Both the position numbers and the translations under genes were made by a program. Below, piece by piece: positions 54,770 through 64,000 of a DNA stretch of 64,000 bases. The DNA lies in NCBI GenBank assembly GCA_003996215.1, contig QJPP01003489.1:1-64000 (forward strand), read 5' to 3'. Positions within the stretch are counted from its first letter, which is position 1. The number at the start of each line of letters is the position of its first letter. The notes under the pieces were generated by a model, which was given only the letters and a program-made list of their open reading frames with translations, had not been told where the DNA came from and made no database searches. Source of the DNA: Jaltomata sinuosa (Eukaryota > Streptophyta > Magnoliopsida > Solanales > Solanaceae).

Positions 54770-56330
54770 TGATATGCCCAAATTACAGCTCTTTTTAGAA
54801 GCGTAAGCGGTGGCTGATCAAATATAGAACCCAACAAAGGTTGGGGTCGATCTAACCGGAAATATCGTAGGACTATAGTCGATTAATGTTTACTCGCATT
54901 TTAGTCATTTATTTCCCTCAAAAGGGTTTTTTTAAAGTAACAAGTAATAGTAGTAACTAGAATATAAACAGGTAACAGACGTCAATTTCAACAGTTGTTA
55001 TCAATAATGGAAGCGACTAGGGTAGTGTTCCCCATGAGATCAAAACTTAGTAAGGCTTTTGTACTTGGTAAACTTGTTTGATACTTAGCATGCAGAATTA
55101 GTAAGTTGGGTTTATCTAACTCCTTGGTCCAGTAGCTAGACCAATTTCACCACACCTCTTGGTCTGTCCGCAGGTGTATGCTCTACTAACCTTTACCCTG
55201 GATCCCAGATTAGTTATTCGCGAACAAGGTCAAGCCATTAGATGAGGGTTGGTAGCCTTAAATCTCCATCGTTGAATGACCTTTTTCCCATCCGTTACCT
55301 CCTTGGTACAGCAAGTAAGGATAAGGCGAGTTCTAACATTGTACACTGCTAGAAAGCAATCATCACGAAGGGAAGAACAATACATGCATAAATATCGCCC
55401 TAGAATTACTAAGTACTTTGCCTACTTTGTTAATCCTTCATGGTTCCCACAACCCTAGTTGTGGATTTAGCTACTCATATTCATAAGTGGATGATTAATG
55501 GTTGTTTGTCCAATCATCAATAGATACTTACAAATTAGTGTAAAAGAATTACGAAATCTTGAAGAAAATATCAATAACACTTCAACTAATCAAGAACTTG
55601 TGTTTAAAGTCAACACCAAAACAATAATGTCGTAACTCGTGCAAAATAATATGTAACAACCAAAAATAAAACCTAAGGGAAAGTATTTATAGACAGAGAA
55701 ACCAAATCCTAATAAAACTAGGAGAAGCTGGACGCGACATTACCGACGAGATGCCCCATGGGCCATTGTGGGTGTGATGGACGTCGTGGGTGCCCGTTGG
55801 CCTTCTTCATGTCTTCAAGTCTAGGTTCCTGCCCTTTTTTTATGGGCTGAGGTGACAGGACACCATAGCTGTGATGGCCCATCGTGACCTTTATCGGCTG
55901 CAGTTGGCAACTTTCTACATCCCTGCCTCATTTTCACGGGCAGTCTTGACGGGGCGTCATGATTGTCACAGGCGTTGAGGACGCCTATCTCCCTTCATTG
56001 AGCTCTTTCATGCTGCTCTGGATGGTTTTTACGGGCTTAGCAATGTTCCATCGTGTCTACCACGGCCATCGTGGGGCCCATCGGGCTCAAATGCCTTAGC
56101 CCCTCTTGCTGCCCTGTTCCAACGGTTTGCCCCACGGGCCGTCATGAGTGTGACGCCTGTGGTGGCTTGTCTTTTGCCTAGAAAATTGCAAATTTTTGGT
56201 GTTCCTATCTATTTCATACTTTTTAACTGCATAACTAGAAAACGATATTAAATCCAATAAAATGTGCGTAGGAACTCTAAAAAATCCTTCGTTTTAAGCG
56301 TCGAAAGTACCGTCAAATCCCAGCACATCA
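54770..56330 (-). repeat. F 5' LTR
   Basis: 1561 bp, TGATATGCCC...GCACATCA. TATA box at 55684-55691 (minus), palindromic block 55720-56165, U5 motif 54842-54868. Long stretches are identical to the 3' LTR; differences cluster at the U5 end and in the palindromic block. Confidence 0.94.
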
Positions 56331-57676
56331 GGGGCCTCCTTAAAGTGTGTCAATCTCAGCTGGAGGAAGAGGGAAACTCAAGTCTCTCCTCATCCTCATC
56401 ATAATCATCCTCTGGTGTACCTGATCCACAAAAGGACTTCAATCTATCCATCATCTTGTTCAAGAACTTGCTCTTCTTCTTCTCGTGCTCATTGAACTTC
56501 TTTTGGTGCTTTTCAACCTTATCTTTCCTACAGCTCATGTGCTCCAAGCAGGTATTCAGTCGCCCATTAATCAATTTCTTCTCGTTGGCCACTTTAGCAA
56601 GAGATGGGAGGGGAGGACTCAGAACCCGCTGGTGTGTCATCTCTAGCTGAGCCAGTAGAGAATCTACCCAACAACTGATGAACAATGTGCATCCACTCCC
56701 TGAATCTGACTAGAGAGGTGTCACATGAGATAGGGCCCGGACTGTAGAGCTCCTACAGGATTAGATGATCCATATGCAATAGTGGAAGGACCAGTGGGCT
56801 CGGTCGAAGACTCTGGAAACTTTCCAAAAGATAGAGAAGCTACATCAATCTTCCTCTTTTTCTACTTTGCTTTTGGGGCCCTTTTCAGTAAGGGGTGGAT
56901 CATAGTTGCTGGATTCTTTTAATATCAGTCGGATTCGAAAACACCCCAACATGATAGCACAACTGGGTCACTAATGAAGGGAAGAAAAGGCTTTTAGACC
57001 TTCTACTAGCCACCTCAGCCATCTAATCCACGATATGTAGCCCAACATTCACATCTATGCCATCAATGAGGGCTGCAACCATCAATGCTCGGTCAGGGGT
57101 CACATTAGTGTCATGAAAGGATGGTATGATCCACGCACAGATAATCAAAATCCAAGACTTATCTTCTGCAGTGAACTCAGTTAAATCAACCCTCTTTTGC
57201 AAAGTCAACCAATTCGGAATCACCCCATCATGCAACTTGTCTACCAACCACTGGTGTCCTTCGGCTTTTGATTTGGCAATATAAACCTCATTGTCAGCAT
57301 CTGGAAGGTTGTACAATACATTGATGATCTCGGGGTTGAAACTCACTTGGACTCCCGAAATGGTTCTGACCAATGCGCTCTTGAAGTCGGTGATCGAAGC
57401 ATTTGCTTAGAACTCCGTGACCACCATGTGATTTGCCTTGATAGTTGGAGGAGCAAAGCGAATCCATCCACGCTCCACCAATCGCTTGTAGAACTCCCGC
57501 ATTTTACCTTCAACTTTGTCCAAGTTGATACCTTTCTCCCTAACAAAGGGCTTGGATAAGAGTTCATCATACCGATGCTCACATGATGCTAATAGGAATC
57601 TCTCTTGATCATAATTCTCCTCCATTTCCACTTCCAAAACATTATCAACTTCATTTTCACTACCGTTGCAGGCCAT
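56331..57676 (-). pseudogene. D ORF2, 'putative plant transposon protein'-like, broken
   Basis: Start ATG 57676, preceded by TTTTGTAG/GTACTTC. Open to 57407, shift, 57373-57023 (VQVSFNPEIINVLYNLPDAD, LMVAALIDGIDVNVG), stop, then 'SLFFPSLVTQLCYHVGVF' near 56935-56990, further stops, and a last open piece 56685-56356 (109 codons): Lys-rich coiled coil (VEKHQKKFNEHEKKKSKFL) ending KSFCGSGTPEDDYDEDEE. The C-terminal tail matches that of E. F is inserted 20 bp beyond its end. Confidence 0.7.
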
Positions 57677-57733
57677 ATTTTTGATTGAAGTACCTACAAA
57701 ACACACCAATATGTTAAAAGTTCTTAGGGACAC

Positions 57734-58770
57734 TTAAAACAATGTATTATGAAGCACTTAGGCCAAACAAATAGTTGAAAGAAATTCTGAGGTGGGCTAT
57801 GCGGAGCTACTATTTTGGCACTGCTAGGCATTCCTTCTTTGTGTTCACAGCCAGTTGGCTGCGTTCGCAAAGAGGGATTTTACTTTTCAGACATTTTCTC
57901 CTTTGCGAATGCAACCAGGTGACCGCGAACGCGAAGGCCATCATGTTCGCCCAGATCAGTGCCTCTTTGAGGCATTTTCTCAAACACTTGGCAGGCCCAA
58001 TTCATTTAATCAATTTATGCTCATTATGCTCATGATAATCACTACACTTTTGCCCTCTTTGCACACACCATCACCCACCTTAATTTACCATTACCCAATG
58101 GTTTAGCAATTAAGAAAAATTAGGAGTTGAATTAAAGCAAGAGGAGTTCAACCAAGAATACCATTACCCATTTTCTTCACATCAAGTTGAGGAAGAAAGG
58201 AAACTAATTCAAGATACTAAAAGGGCAGAGTTCATACCTGGTGGATTGCAATTGTGAAGCGATGAATGGAAGAACTTGATGGAATTATTGCGTGCCAAAG
58301 GAGGAGGGAGTTCTTTGTTTTGAGAAGAGAAAAACGTTTGAGGCTTTTGAAATTTTGAACATTTTTTTAACTTACCTGGAACTGCCTGAAGGCTTCATAT
58401 TCACGGGCGGTGCAGCACGTTCGCGAAAGCCTGATGTTTAGATGGCATTTGCATTTGCGGCCGGTCCATCGCATTCTTGAAGAAGGAGTGCTGGGATAAA
58501 TATTTCAATTTTTCTCCAGCTTACTACTCATGATGTGTGATGCCTGGTGCGATGGGCACTTTGTGAAGTGCGAAATGCACCACGTTCGCACATGCCAATA
58601 TTTTTGATCAATTCACTATTTGATTGTGCGATGGGCACTCTTCCAAGTGTGAAAAACACATTTTTCAGAGGTATTTTTGGTGCTTCTCACACTTTGTTCC
58701 TCTTCTCATTCCTTTGGGCACCTAAAAACACACCAAAAAGAAACAAAAAGTGAAGTGAAGCATAAAAACA
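57734..58770 (-). other. D ORF2 leader with palindromic blocks
   Basis: Block 2: 57790-57960 (GACCGCGAACGCGAAGG, TTCGCAAAG). Block 1: 58395-58660 (CACGTTCGCGAAAG, GTGCGATGGGCAC, GTGCGAAATGCACC). AT-rich leader between them, 57965-58390. No coding frame in the minus sense. Confidence 0.65.
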
Positions 58771-58820
58771 ATGGGTTGCCTCCCATCAAGCACACAATTT
58801 AATGTCACGGCGTGACACAA
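58771..58820 (-). promoter_or_regulatory. D hairpin module
   Basis: Minus strand ATGGG / CCCAT around AGGCAA (58771-58786), preceded by GTCACGCCGTGACATTAAAT. Hairpin 1 is not evident. Confidence 0.75.
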
Positions 58821-58940
58821 GCTACCTCACCATTTGCATCTATACTTGGATGATTTGAACCTTTGACCCAAACTTGAATCGAATTTTCGGTGACAATCCT
58901 GGGGTGAAGGTTTGAGCATGAGAAGGCCAGTCTCTTGATT

Positions 58941-59648
58941 TCACATTTCGCACTTTTTAGCCTTCAAGTGAGGAAGGAAGCTTTGCCTTCTTTTCATGAC
59001 AAACTCAAAACTGGATAAACCTTCATCCATCCTCCTTCCAAGGTCTTCCAAAAGCTCGATTACTTTGACTTTCGTCCATTCAATCAAACTTAAGGTCAAA
59101 AAATGGTTGGAGGGGGATTTGGGTGTCTCCACCTTCAAGCTTGCCTTCTTCACAACATCCTTACTTTGAGATGTCATTACATCATGACCCACATATGGGG
59201 TAGTTGGTTGCAACACCACCTTCAATTCATGATCCTCCCTTGTGTTTTCTTCTTCTTTTGCCCTTGCGTCGACAAAGCCTTGCTTTATGGATTGCACACT
59301 CTCTTCTTGGGTTTCTAGCGAGGCCAAGAGGGTTTGGAGCTTGCCACATATGACTTCTTTGCTTGCTAAGTCATGGTTCGTATTAAGGTTACAAGCACCA
59401 CTAGCAACATTGTTAGCACAAGAGGGGGGATGGGGACGATCATCATTGGGGTATTCACTCCAATGTCTATCACGACCACCACACAAATAGCAATTGCGCC
59501 CATCATAGGAGTGAGAAGGAGATTGCCTTCCTCTCCTAGGGTCAATTCTACACCTTCGTCCAAGGTGGGGTCCTCCACAATAAACACAATAATCGGGGAT
59601 ATAAACTGGGATGCAACTATCAACATTTCTAGCATTCAAATATGCCAT
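58941..59648 (-). CDS. D leader ORF: zinc-knuckle protein, open frame
   Basis: 235 uninterrupted codons, ATG at 59648, about 105 bp after the PBS. It occupies the place of gag but has no gag core. N-terminal knuckle CVYCGGPHLGRRC (residues 21-33, CX2CX3HX4C); second CYLCGGRDRHWSEY (53-66), where Tyr stands for the last Cys. Arg-rich between them. The middle (about 85-155) is Asn/Glu-rich; the C-terminal 60 residues ('LSLIEWTKVKVIELLEDLGRR', 'SSFEFVMKRR') are conserved in E. A role in binding element RNA is plausible from the knuckles, but is inference. It could be dead despite the open frame, since ORF2 of the same element is broken. Confidence 0.7.
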   Translation of the reverse strand: MAYLNARNVDSCIPVYIPDYCVYCGGPHLGRRCRIDPRRGRQSPSHSYDGRNCYLCGGRDRHWSEYPNDDRPHPPSCANNVASGACNLNTNHDLASKEVICGKLQTLLASLETQEESVQSIKQGFVDARAKEEENTREDHELKVVLQPTTPYVGHDVMTSQSKDVVKKASLKVETPKSPSNHFLTLSLIEWTKVKVIELLEDLGRRMDEGLSSFEFVMKRRQSFLPHLKAKKCEM

Positions 59649-59753
59649 GATGCCATCAATAAAATAAAACTAAACAAAAGAAAAACAACTATTCACAAAA
59701 TTGAACTAGAGTAAGTGAACTCAAATTCTAAACTAACTCAATATGCCAAATTA

Positions 59754-59772
59754 TTCCCCAACAACGGTGCCA
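59754..59772 (-). other. D primer binding site
   Basis: Minus strand TGGCACCGTTGTTGGGGAA, Athila/Calypso-like (aspartate-tRNA type) with small changes. Confidence 0.82.
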
Positions 59773-59777
59773 TTTTT

Positions 59778-61095
59778 CGATAATGCTCAAAAGCACTATC
59801 TAATGGAGGTGATTGTGATTGTCAGAGCAAAACATATTTATATTCCTAATGGATGTCGGGGTCATACCCATAGAGAACAATATAGTCGCGATCGAGCTAA
59901 TAAAGAATCCAAGCAACTTATTGAAATTCAATTAACGAAGAGGGGAAAAGATATATAAAATGAGGGTTTACGAACTACAACTATAGATAAAAGAAAATCA
60001 AATAAAAGATAGATTGATCATTGGCTTTCCTTGCTTTGAACAAGCAAGGACAACAAGGGAAAATTGAGAATGGGAATTCGATTCACAAGAGTTACACCCG
60101 ATTTAACACTTAGGTAGTCTTGGTTAGAAAGATGCCTGACCGTCTTTCGACCAACCAAGTATATATCTCGCGTGTACTCTCGAGCCACCTCGAGTGAGCA
60201 ATAAATTAACCAAATCAACTTGGGTAAATTTGGCTATTTCTACCCCCAATTCTTAGATGGGAGTTTTCGGCAACCAAACTATCTCTAGCTTTGATCTAGA
60301 GTGGAAACCCTAAATCGCCACTATTTAACCTTCCCAAATTTAGGGAAATCCTCTCTCAAGCAAAAACCCAAATTAGTAAGATAAGTCAATGTTTGCAACC
60401 ATTAACTATGAATTCAAGCATGGATGATTTAATAGACCCAAATGATAAATCAAGAGAAAGCATAAGATTTAGAATTAAAAACCCAAAATAAGTATTATCT
60501 CTAAAACAAAACCCAAATCTCAATTCAACAATTACACCAATAAATAGCAATTAAGAACAAGAGTTGAAGAATGGAAACTAAAGATTTTACAATAAAGAGC
60601 ATCCAAATCTTCACTACTATGGTGTTGGTTGATGAACTGCCTCTCCAAGCTTGCCAAAAGTTGTGAGAATAGCCAAATATGTCTTCCCAATCAGCTGAGA
60701 AGAGTTTTATGTGAATTGGGGTTTCCAAAAAGGGAAATTTCCATTTCTGCCCCGCATCTAATATTCCTTCTTCGCCTACGTGTGTGGTAGTCTTCTATCT
60801 GGTTGACCTTCATGTACACAGAAAGACTACCGCATTCGCGTAGCTTTTCCTCAAGTGGCCTCCACGTACGCAGAGGTTCTGCCATGTTCGCACAGGCTAA
60901 TCAGCTGCCAGTTCTTTATTTCTTCTGAATGGATCCTTTTTGACTTGTTTTCATCCGAATTCTTTCCAAACACTTCTAAAACACAAAGACCTGCAAAATG
61001 GAAGTAATCCATGTCATTTGTACTATTTTTCCACTTTAAACTAGCAAAAGCATAAGATTAGAAGTTAAATAAGTAGGTAGAATACAAACTTATCA
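59778..61095 (-). repeat. D 5' LTR
   Basis: 1318 bp. Left end CGATAATGCTC (TG mutated to CG), right end CTTATCA. U5 motif 59846-59880, block 60755-60905. Colinear with 38587-39907. Confidence 0.92.
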
Positions 61096-62072
61096 GAAGG
61101 TTCCAAACCCTTTTTGGGATTTGTACTAAGAATTATTCATCAGTTTTTACTTTGCCAAAGAAGAGTATTGAGAGTACACTTTCTCTCTTTTTCTTCCTCA
61201 ATTAAAAATACCATTTTTAAGCAATTTGGAGCTTGGAATTTACACTTAGCTTACATAATGAAAGGAATTTTTGGAAACCCAATTGATATCTACTCTTAAT
61301 CCTTCTATATGAGTAGCTAAATTCTATTCTAAGGGTGTGTGCATGATGGGTGCTTGAAATTGGGAATGGGTGTTGATTATTTAAGCTTATAATCAATTAT
61401 TAAGTATGGGTCTATTGAATTCTTTATGTTTTAATTATAAAATTGATGGTTGCAAACATTAATTGAGTTTACTAATTTTGCTTGCTTGAAAGAGGAGTTC
61501 ATAAATTGGGTATGAATTCAGTAGTGGGGATTTGAAATTTCTACCACAAATCAAGGCTATAAATAGTTTGTTTAAAGGAAACACTCATCTAAAAGTCAAA
61601 TCTAGAGATAGTTTGACTCACTCAAGTGTTAATTGGTTTGTTTGATGATTAAACTATGGGGCTTGAACAAATACCATAGTAAATATGCTCAATGGGTTGA
61701 AGAACTATTAAGTGTAGCTTAAACCAAGCTATCTATGCTCTTAATTGAAAGTTTGTTTGATTGATTGACCCATATCCCATATTAAGACCCCATAGGAAGC
61801 ACACCCCTAGTTTTCCTTCTCTTGATTACTCAAATTATGTTTAAGTCTGCTTTTGTCACATTGCGAATTATTTTCCCAAACCTTGTTCCACCAATTTTAC
61901 TTTTATTTGCTCGAATAATTGCTCACTCTAGTGAATTGAATTCTGATGTTTAGTGGCAAACCATTATCCCATTCTCAATGGATTTAACCCTGACATCTCA
62001 TTAGGTTACTTACTTGTTTTTCTTGGTGATTGTTACCACCTCCTTCGGGAGAGTGCTTTTGAATATCATCAA
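61096..62072 (+). repeat. C2 3' LTR, 3' portion
   Basis: Continues the C2 LTR after D. Ends TTGAATATCATCA at 62072. 61690-62072 matches the truncated C2 5' LTR at 32145-32517. Confidence 0.85.
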
Positions 62073-62610
62073 AGATCAACTTAAATATATCAAATCAAAT
62101 TAGTCCTAGAAGATTCTCAATCAAGACCAATGACTTCCTCAATGTTGCAAACACCTATAAAAGAAGACAAAGATCAAGATACAAATTGTACAACTTCACT
62201 GGAGAAAAATCACTTAGTTACTCTTTTAGCTTATCACAAACTTTGTATTCAGTCTTGTTTACAATTGTAACAAAAGAAAAGGTGAAAAGTGAGGATAACT
62301 ATACAGGTTGTGGCTGTATCAAAACTGAAAGAATTTGGAGAAATCCAGATAACTAAAATGTGATCCCATTTGTAATCACAAGTTCTATTAAAGCTCTAAA
62401 GGAAACCCTTGTAACCCAAGGTGACTAGACTAGGCACCACACTGGTCATTCAAACCAGGATAAAACTTTGTGTCTTTAGTTTATCTTTGATTTATTTACT
62501 GCATATATCTGTTTCACTTACTAATCTACAAGGAAGTTAACTTGTGATAATCATCAGTCGACTCATGCTAATAATAGTTTTCAATTCACCCCCCTCTCTC
62601 TTAATTATCA
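62073..62610 (+). mobile_element. Copia-like LTR/leader fragment
   Basis: TATA box CTATAAAAG at 62154-62162; then 'ggaaacccttgtaacccaaggtgactagac', 'aggcaccacactgg', and 'caattcacccccctctctctta' near 62580-62606. This succession is typical of the 3' part of copia-superfamily LTRs and leaders in Solanaceae (from memory). No terminal TG or PBS is visible, so it is truncated on both sides. Confidence 0.55.
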
Positions 62611-62762
62611 CCTTTTATGGGTGTGAAGCGCGCCACACTTATAATGAGGAGGCTACAAGGGTGTTAGGAAATATCACCCTTTTTTCATACTCTAGGTTTG
62701 TGTAATTGATTTTAACTCTATGAATTCCCTTCTAATTCATTATTTCACATATTTCATATCAT
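62611..62762 (+). other. Leader of the right-edge chromovirus
   Basis: Non-coding, with 'gaggaggctacaagggtgttaggaaat' and 'ctatgaattcccttctaattcat'. Similar leaders precede gag in solanaceous chromoviruses. No LTR or PBS between it and the copia piece. Confidence 0.5.
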
Positions 62763-64000
62763 GCCTCCAAAGTGTACTGCCAGCCAGAGAAATGCCACAA
62801 GTAACGAGGTTCTCGCCATAACCAATCCAACAATCTGCCTCTACTGACAAGGATGCATACTAGAAATAGAACCAGCCCAGCAGATTAGGATGCCGGTGTT
62901 CGTGCTTAAGTTGTGCCTCTAAACATAGTGAGGGCCTAGAAAACACTTGATCCTCAGCCACCCCATGCTACTACTTCAGAGACAGAGTTTAGGGGAGCAA
63001 TTTGGTATGCTCACGCAGTTAGTTGCTACTCAGTCAGGCCTCCAGGGCATAGACCTACCAACTTAAGTTCACATGAGTCTTCAATAGGGTAAAGAATTAG
63101 AGAGTTTCTCAAGATGAATTTGCTAGTGTTTATGGGTTCTAAGGTTGATAAAGACCCCCAAAATTTCATTGATGACATGTGGAAAATCCTGAAGATCATG
63201 CATGCCACTAAAATTGAGGGAGTAGATCTTGTTTCTTATCAACCTAAGGATGTAGATAGTGTGTGGTATAACCAGTGGAAGGATGTTTGTGGTGAGAATG
63301 CAGCTCCAGTAGTTTTTTGGATAGTTTTGAGTGGGCCTTCTTTGACCACATCTTCCCGCAAGAATTAAGAGAGGTTAAGGTAGAAGAATTCATGAATTTG
63401 AAATAGGGTACCATGAGTATGAGGGAATATAGTCTCAAATTCACCAAGATATCTATATATGCTCCAGATTTGGTGCCAAATATGAGAACTAGGTGCATGG
63501 TGTACGTTCAGTAGGTTGAGAAAGATAAGAAAAAAGACAAAGAGGAATATCAGAGTAAGAAGGCAAAGTCAGCAAGCCATGAGGCTAATCAACAGAGAAG
63601 TAGGAATAGTAATAGGAACTTGTTCTAGTGGTGGTCATCTAGACTTGCACATTCAGTGTCTAGTGCACCCATATCGAGAAATATGAATGATCAGAGGTTC
63701 CATAACAATTAGAATTTTAGGGTTTAAAGTTCTCAGACTCTGGGTAGTGTGGCTTAGGGAGATACTTAGTACCCATCTTGTAGAAATTTTGGCAAGAACC
63801 ACTTGGGGGAGCATCATTTAGGAAGAGATAAATGTCTTAGGTATGGCCAATAGGGTCACTTCTTAAAGGGTTGTCTGCACGGTAGGGCAATGCAGGCAAC
63901 AGAGCCCAGTCTACAACTTTAGGAGTCTCAGTAGGTAGAGTTTCCCAAAAGGGAACTACTTCAAGGACAGGAAGAGGCTAGAACCATCTATATGCCATGT
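62763..64000 (+). pseudogene. Chromovirus gag, decayed, continues past the window
   Basis: Starts ATG 62763 (MPPKCTASQRN). The open piece 63114-63368 has 'VDKDPQNFIDDMWKILKIM', 'VSYQPKDVDSVWYNQWKD', the gag core of this family. A shifted frame continues with 'EFMNLK', 'SMREYSLKFTKIS' (63390-63450), a basic region, 'FGKNHLGEHHLG' (63795-63825) and a zinc-knuckle remnant CLRYGQ.GHFLKGC (63833-63875) with the second Cys changed to Tyr and a stop inside. Many stops. Plus strand, opposite to H. Confidence 0.75.

Larger units (their letters stand above)
41952..56330 (-). mobile_element. Element F: Athila-like gag-pol retrotransposon with ORF2
   Basis: Direct LTRs 41952-43511 and 54770-56330 (TGATA...GCACATCA). 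GGGG lies on both sides (41948-41951 and 56331-56334), an imperfect target duplication. Minus sense order: LTR, PBS, gag, protease, RT, RNase H, integrase, hairpin modules, palindromic blocks and leader, ORF2, hairpin module, 3' region, polypurine tract, LTR. Protease, RT and integrase order is that of Ty3/gypsy elements. All frames carry stops or shifts, but fewer than in the other elements. It is the only element here with a recognisable complete pol. Inserted in D just after its ORF2. Confidence 0.95.
38587..61095 (-). mobile_element. Element D: non-autonomous Athila-like element, host of F
   Basis: Direct LTRs 38587-39907 and 59778-61095 (TGATAACGCTC...CTTATCA; the right copy begins CG). 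Minus orientation from PBS 59754-59772. Order in minus sense: PBS, zinc-knuckle ORF, hairpin module, palindromic blocks, ORF2, [F insertion], minisatellite, 3' region, polypurine tract. No gag or pol. Without F it is about 8.1 kb. Colinear with E. Target duplication AAAGG/GAAGG, one mismatch. Confidence 0.92.

Overview
The window is plant nuclear DNA made almost entirely of nested LTR retrotransposons. I see no intact host gene, tRNA, rRNA or CRISPR array. Base composition, low-copy decay and element families (Tekay/Del-like chromovirus, Tat/Ogre-like, several Athila-like families, a copia fragment) suggest gene-poor, probably pericentromeric heterochromatin. The style of the elements is solanaceous (tomato/potato/pepper/tobacco type); that assignment comes from recognition, not from a search.

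Layout, with working names. G (1-1978, +) is a chromovirus LTR cut by the window edge. H (minus strand) is an old chromovirus: its pol end lies at 1979-2568, its integrase, RT and gag at 15826-19239, its PBS at 19240-19250, and its 5' LTR at 19254-19928 plus 27648-29221. A (2569-15820, +) is a Tat/Ogre-like element without coding capacity. It sits in the H integrase core, is flanked by a perfect ACTGG duplication, and carries two tandem-repeat arrays. B (9155-13391, +) is a small non-autonomous element inserted in A's array, flanked by a perfect GTCCG duplication. E (19929-27647, minus) is a non-autonomous Athila-like element inserted in the H LTR. C1 (29222 to about 32103, +) is an LTR plus gag. 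It is fused to C2 (about 32145-38586 and 61096-62072, +), which has a truncated 5' LTR, an ORF2 and a 3' LTR. D (38587-61095, minus) is inserted in C2's 3' LTR. F (41952-56330, minus) is a gag-pol element inserted in D. The right edge holds a copia-like LTR piece (62073-62610) and a decayed chromovirus gag (62611-64000).

The most unusual content is non-coding and recurs across the Athila-like elements B, C2, D, E and F. Four of them (C2, D, E, F) carry an extra ORF, here called ORF2, in a colinear cassette: hairpin module, GC-rich palindromic block, leader, second palindromic block, AG splice-acceptor-like site, ORF2, then a stop-proximal hairpin with a G-run. ORF2 resembles the plant 'putative plant transposon protein' family (function unknown). 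The hairpin module has invariant loops (GAAGTCTGAGTA and AGGCAA) with stem ends that change while staying complementary, which points to a selected RNA or DNA structure. D and E have no gag or pol; D starts instead with a 235-residue zinc-knuckle ORF directly after the PBS. Each element's palindromic blocks use their own sequence theme, shared between its LTRs and its internal cassette.

Nearly all coding frames are broken by stops or frameshifts. The longest open pieces are 457, 334, 242 and 235 codons. The nesting gives a relative history: H, then A, then B; and C2, then D, then F. All statements about percent identity are by eye.
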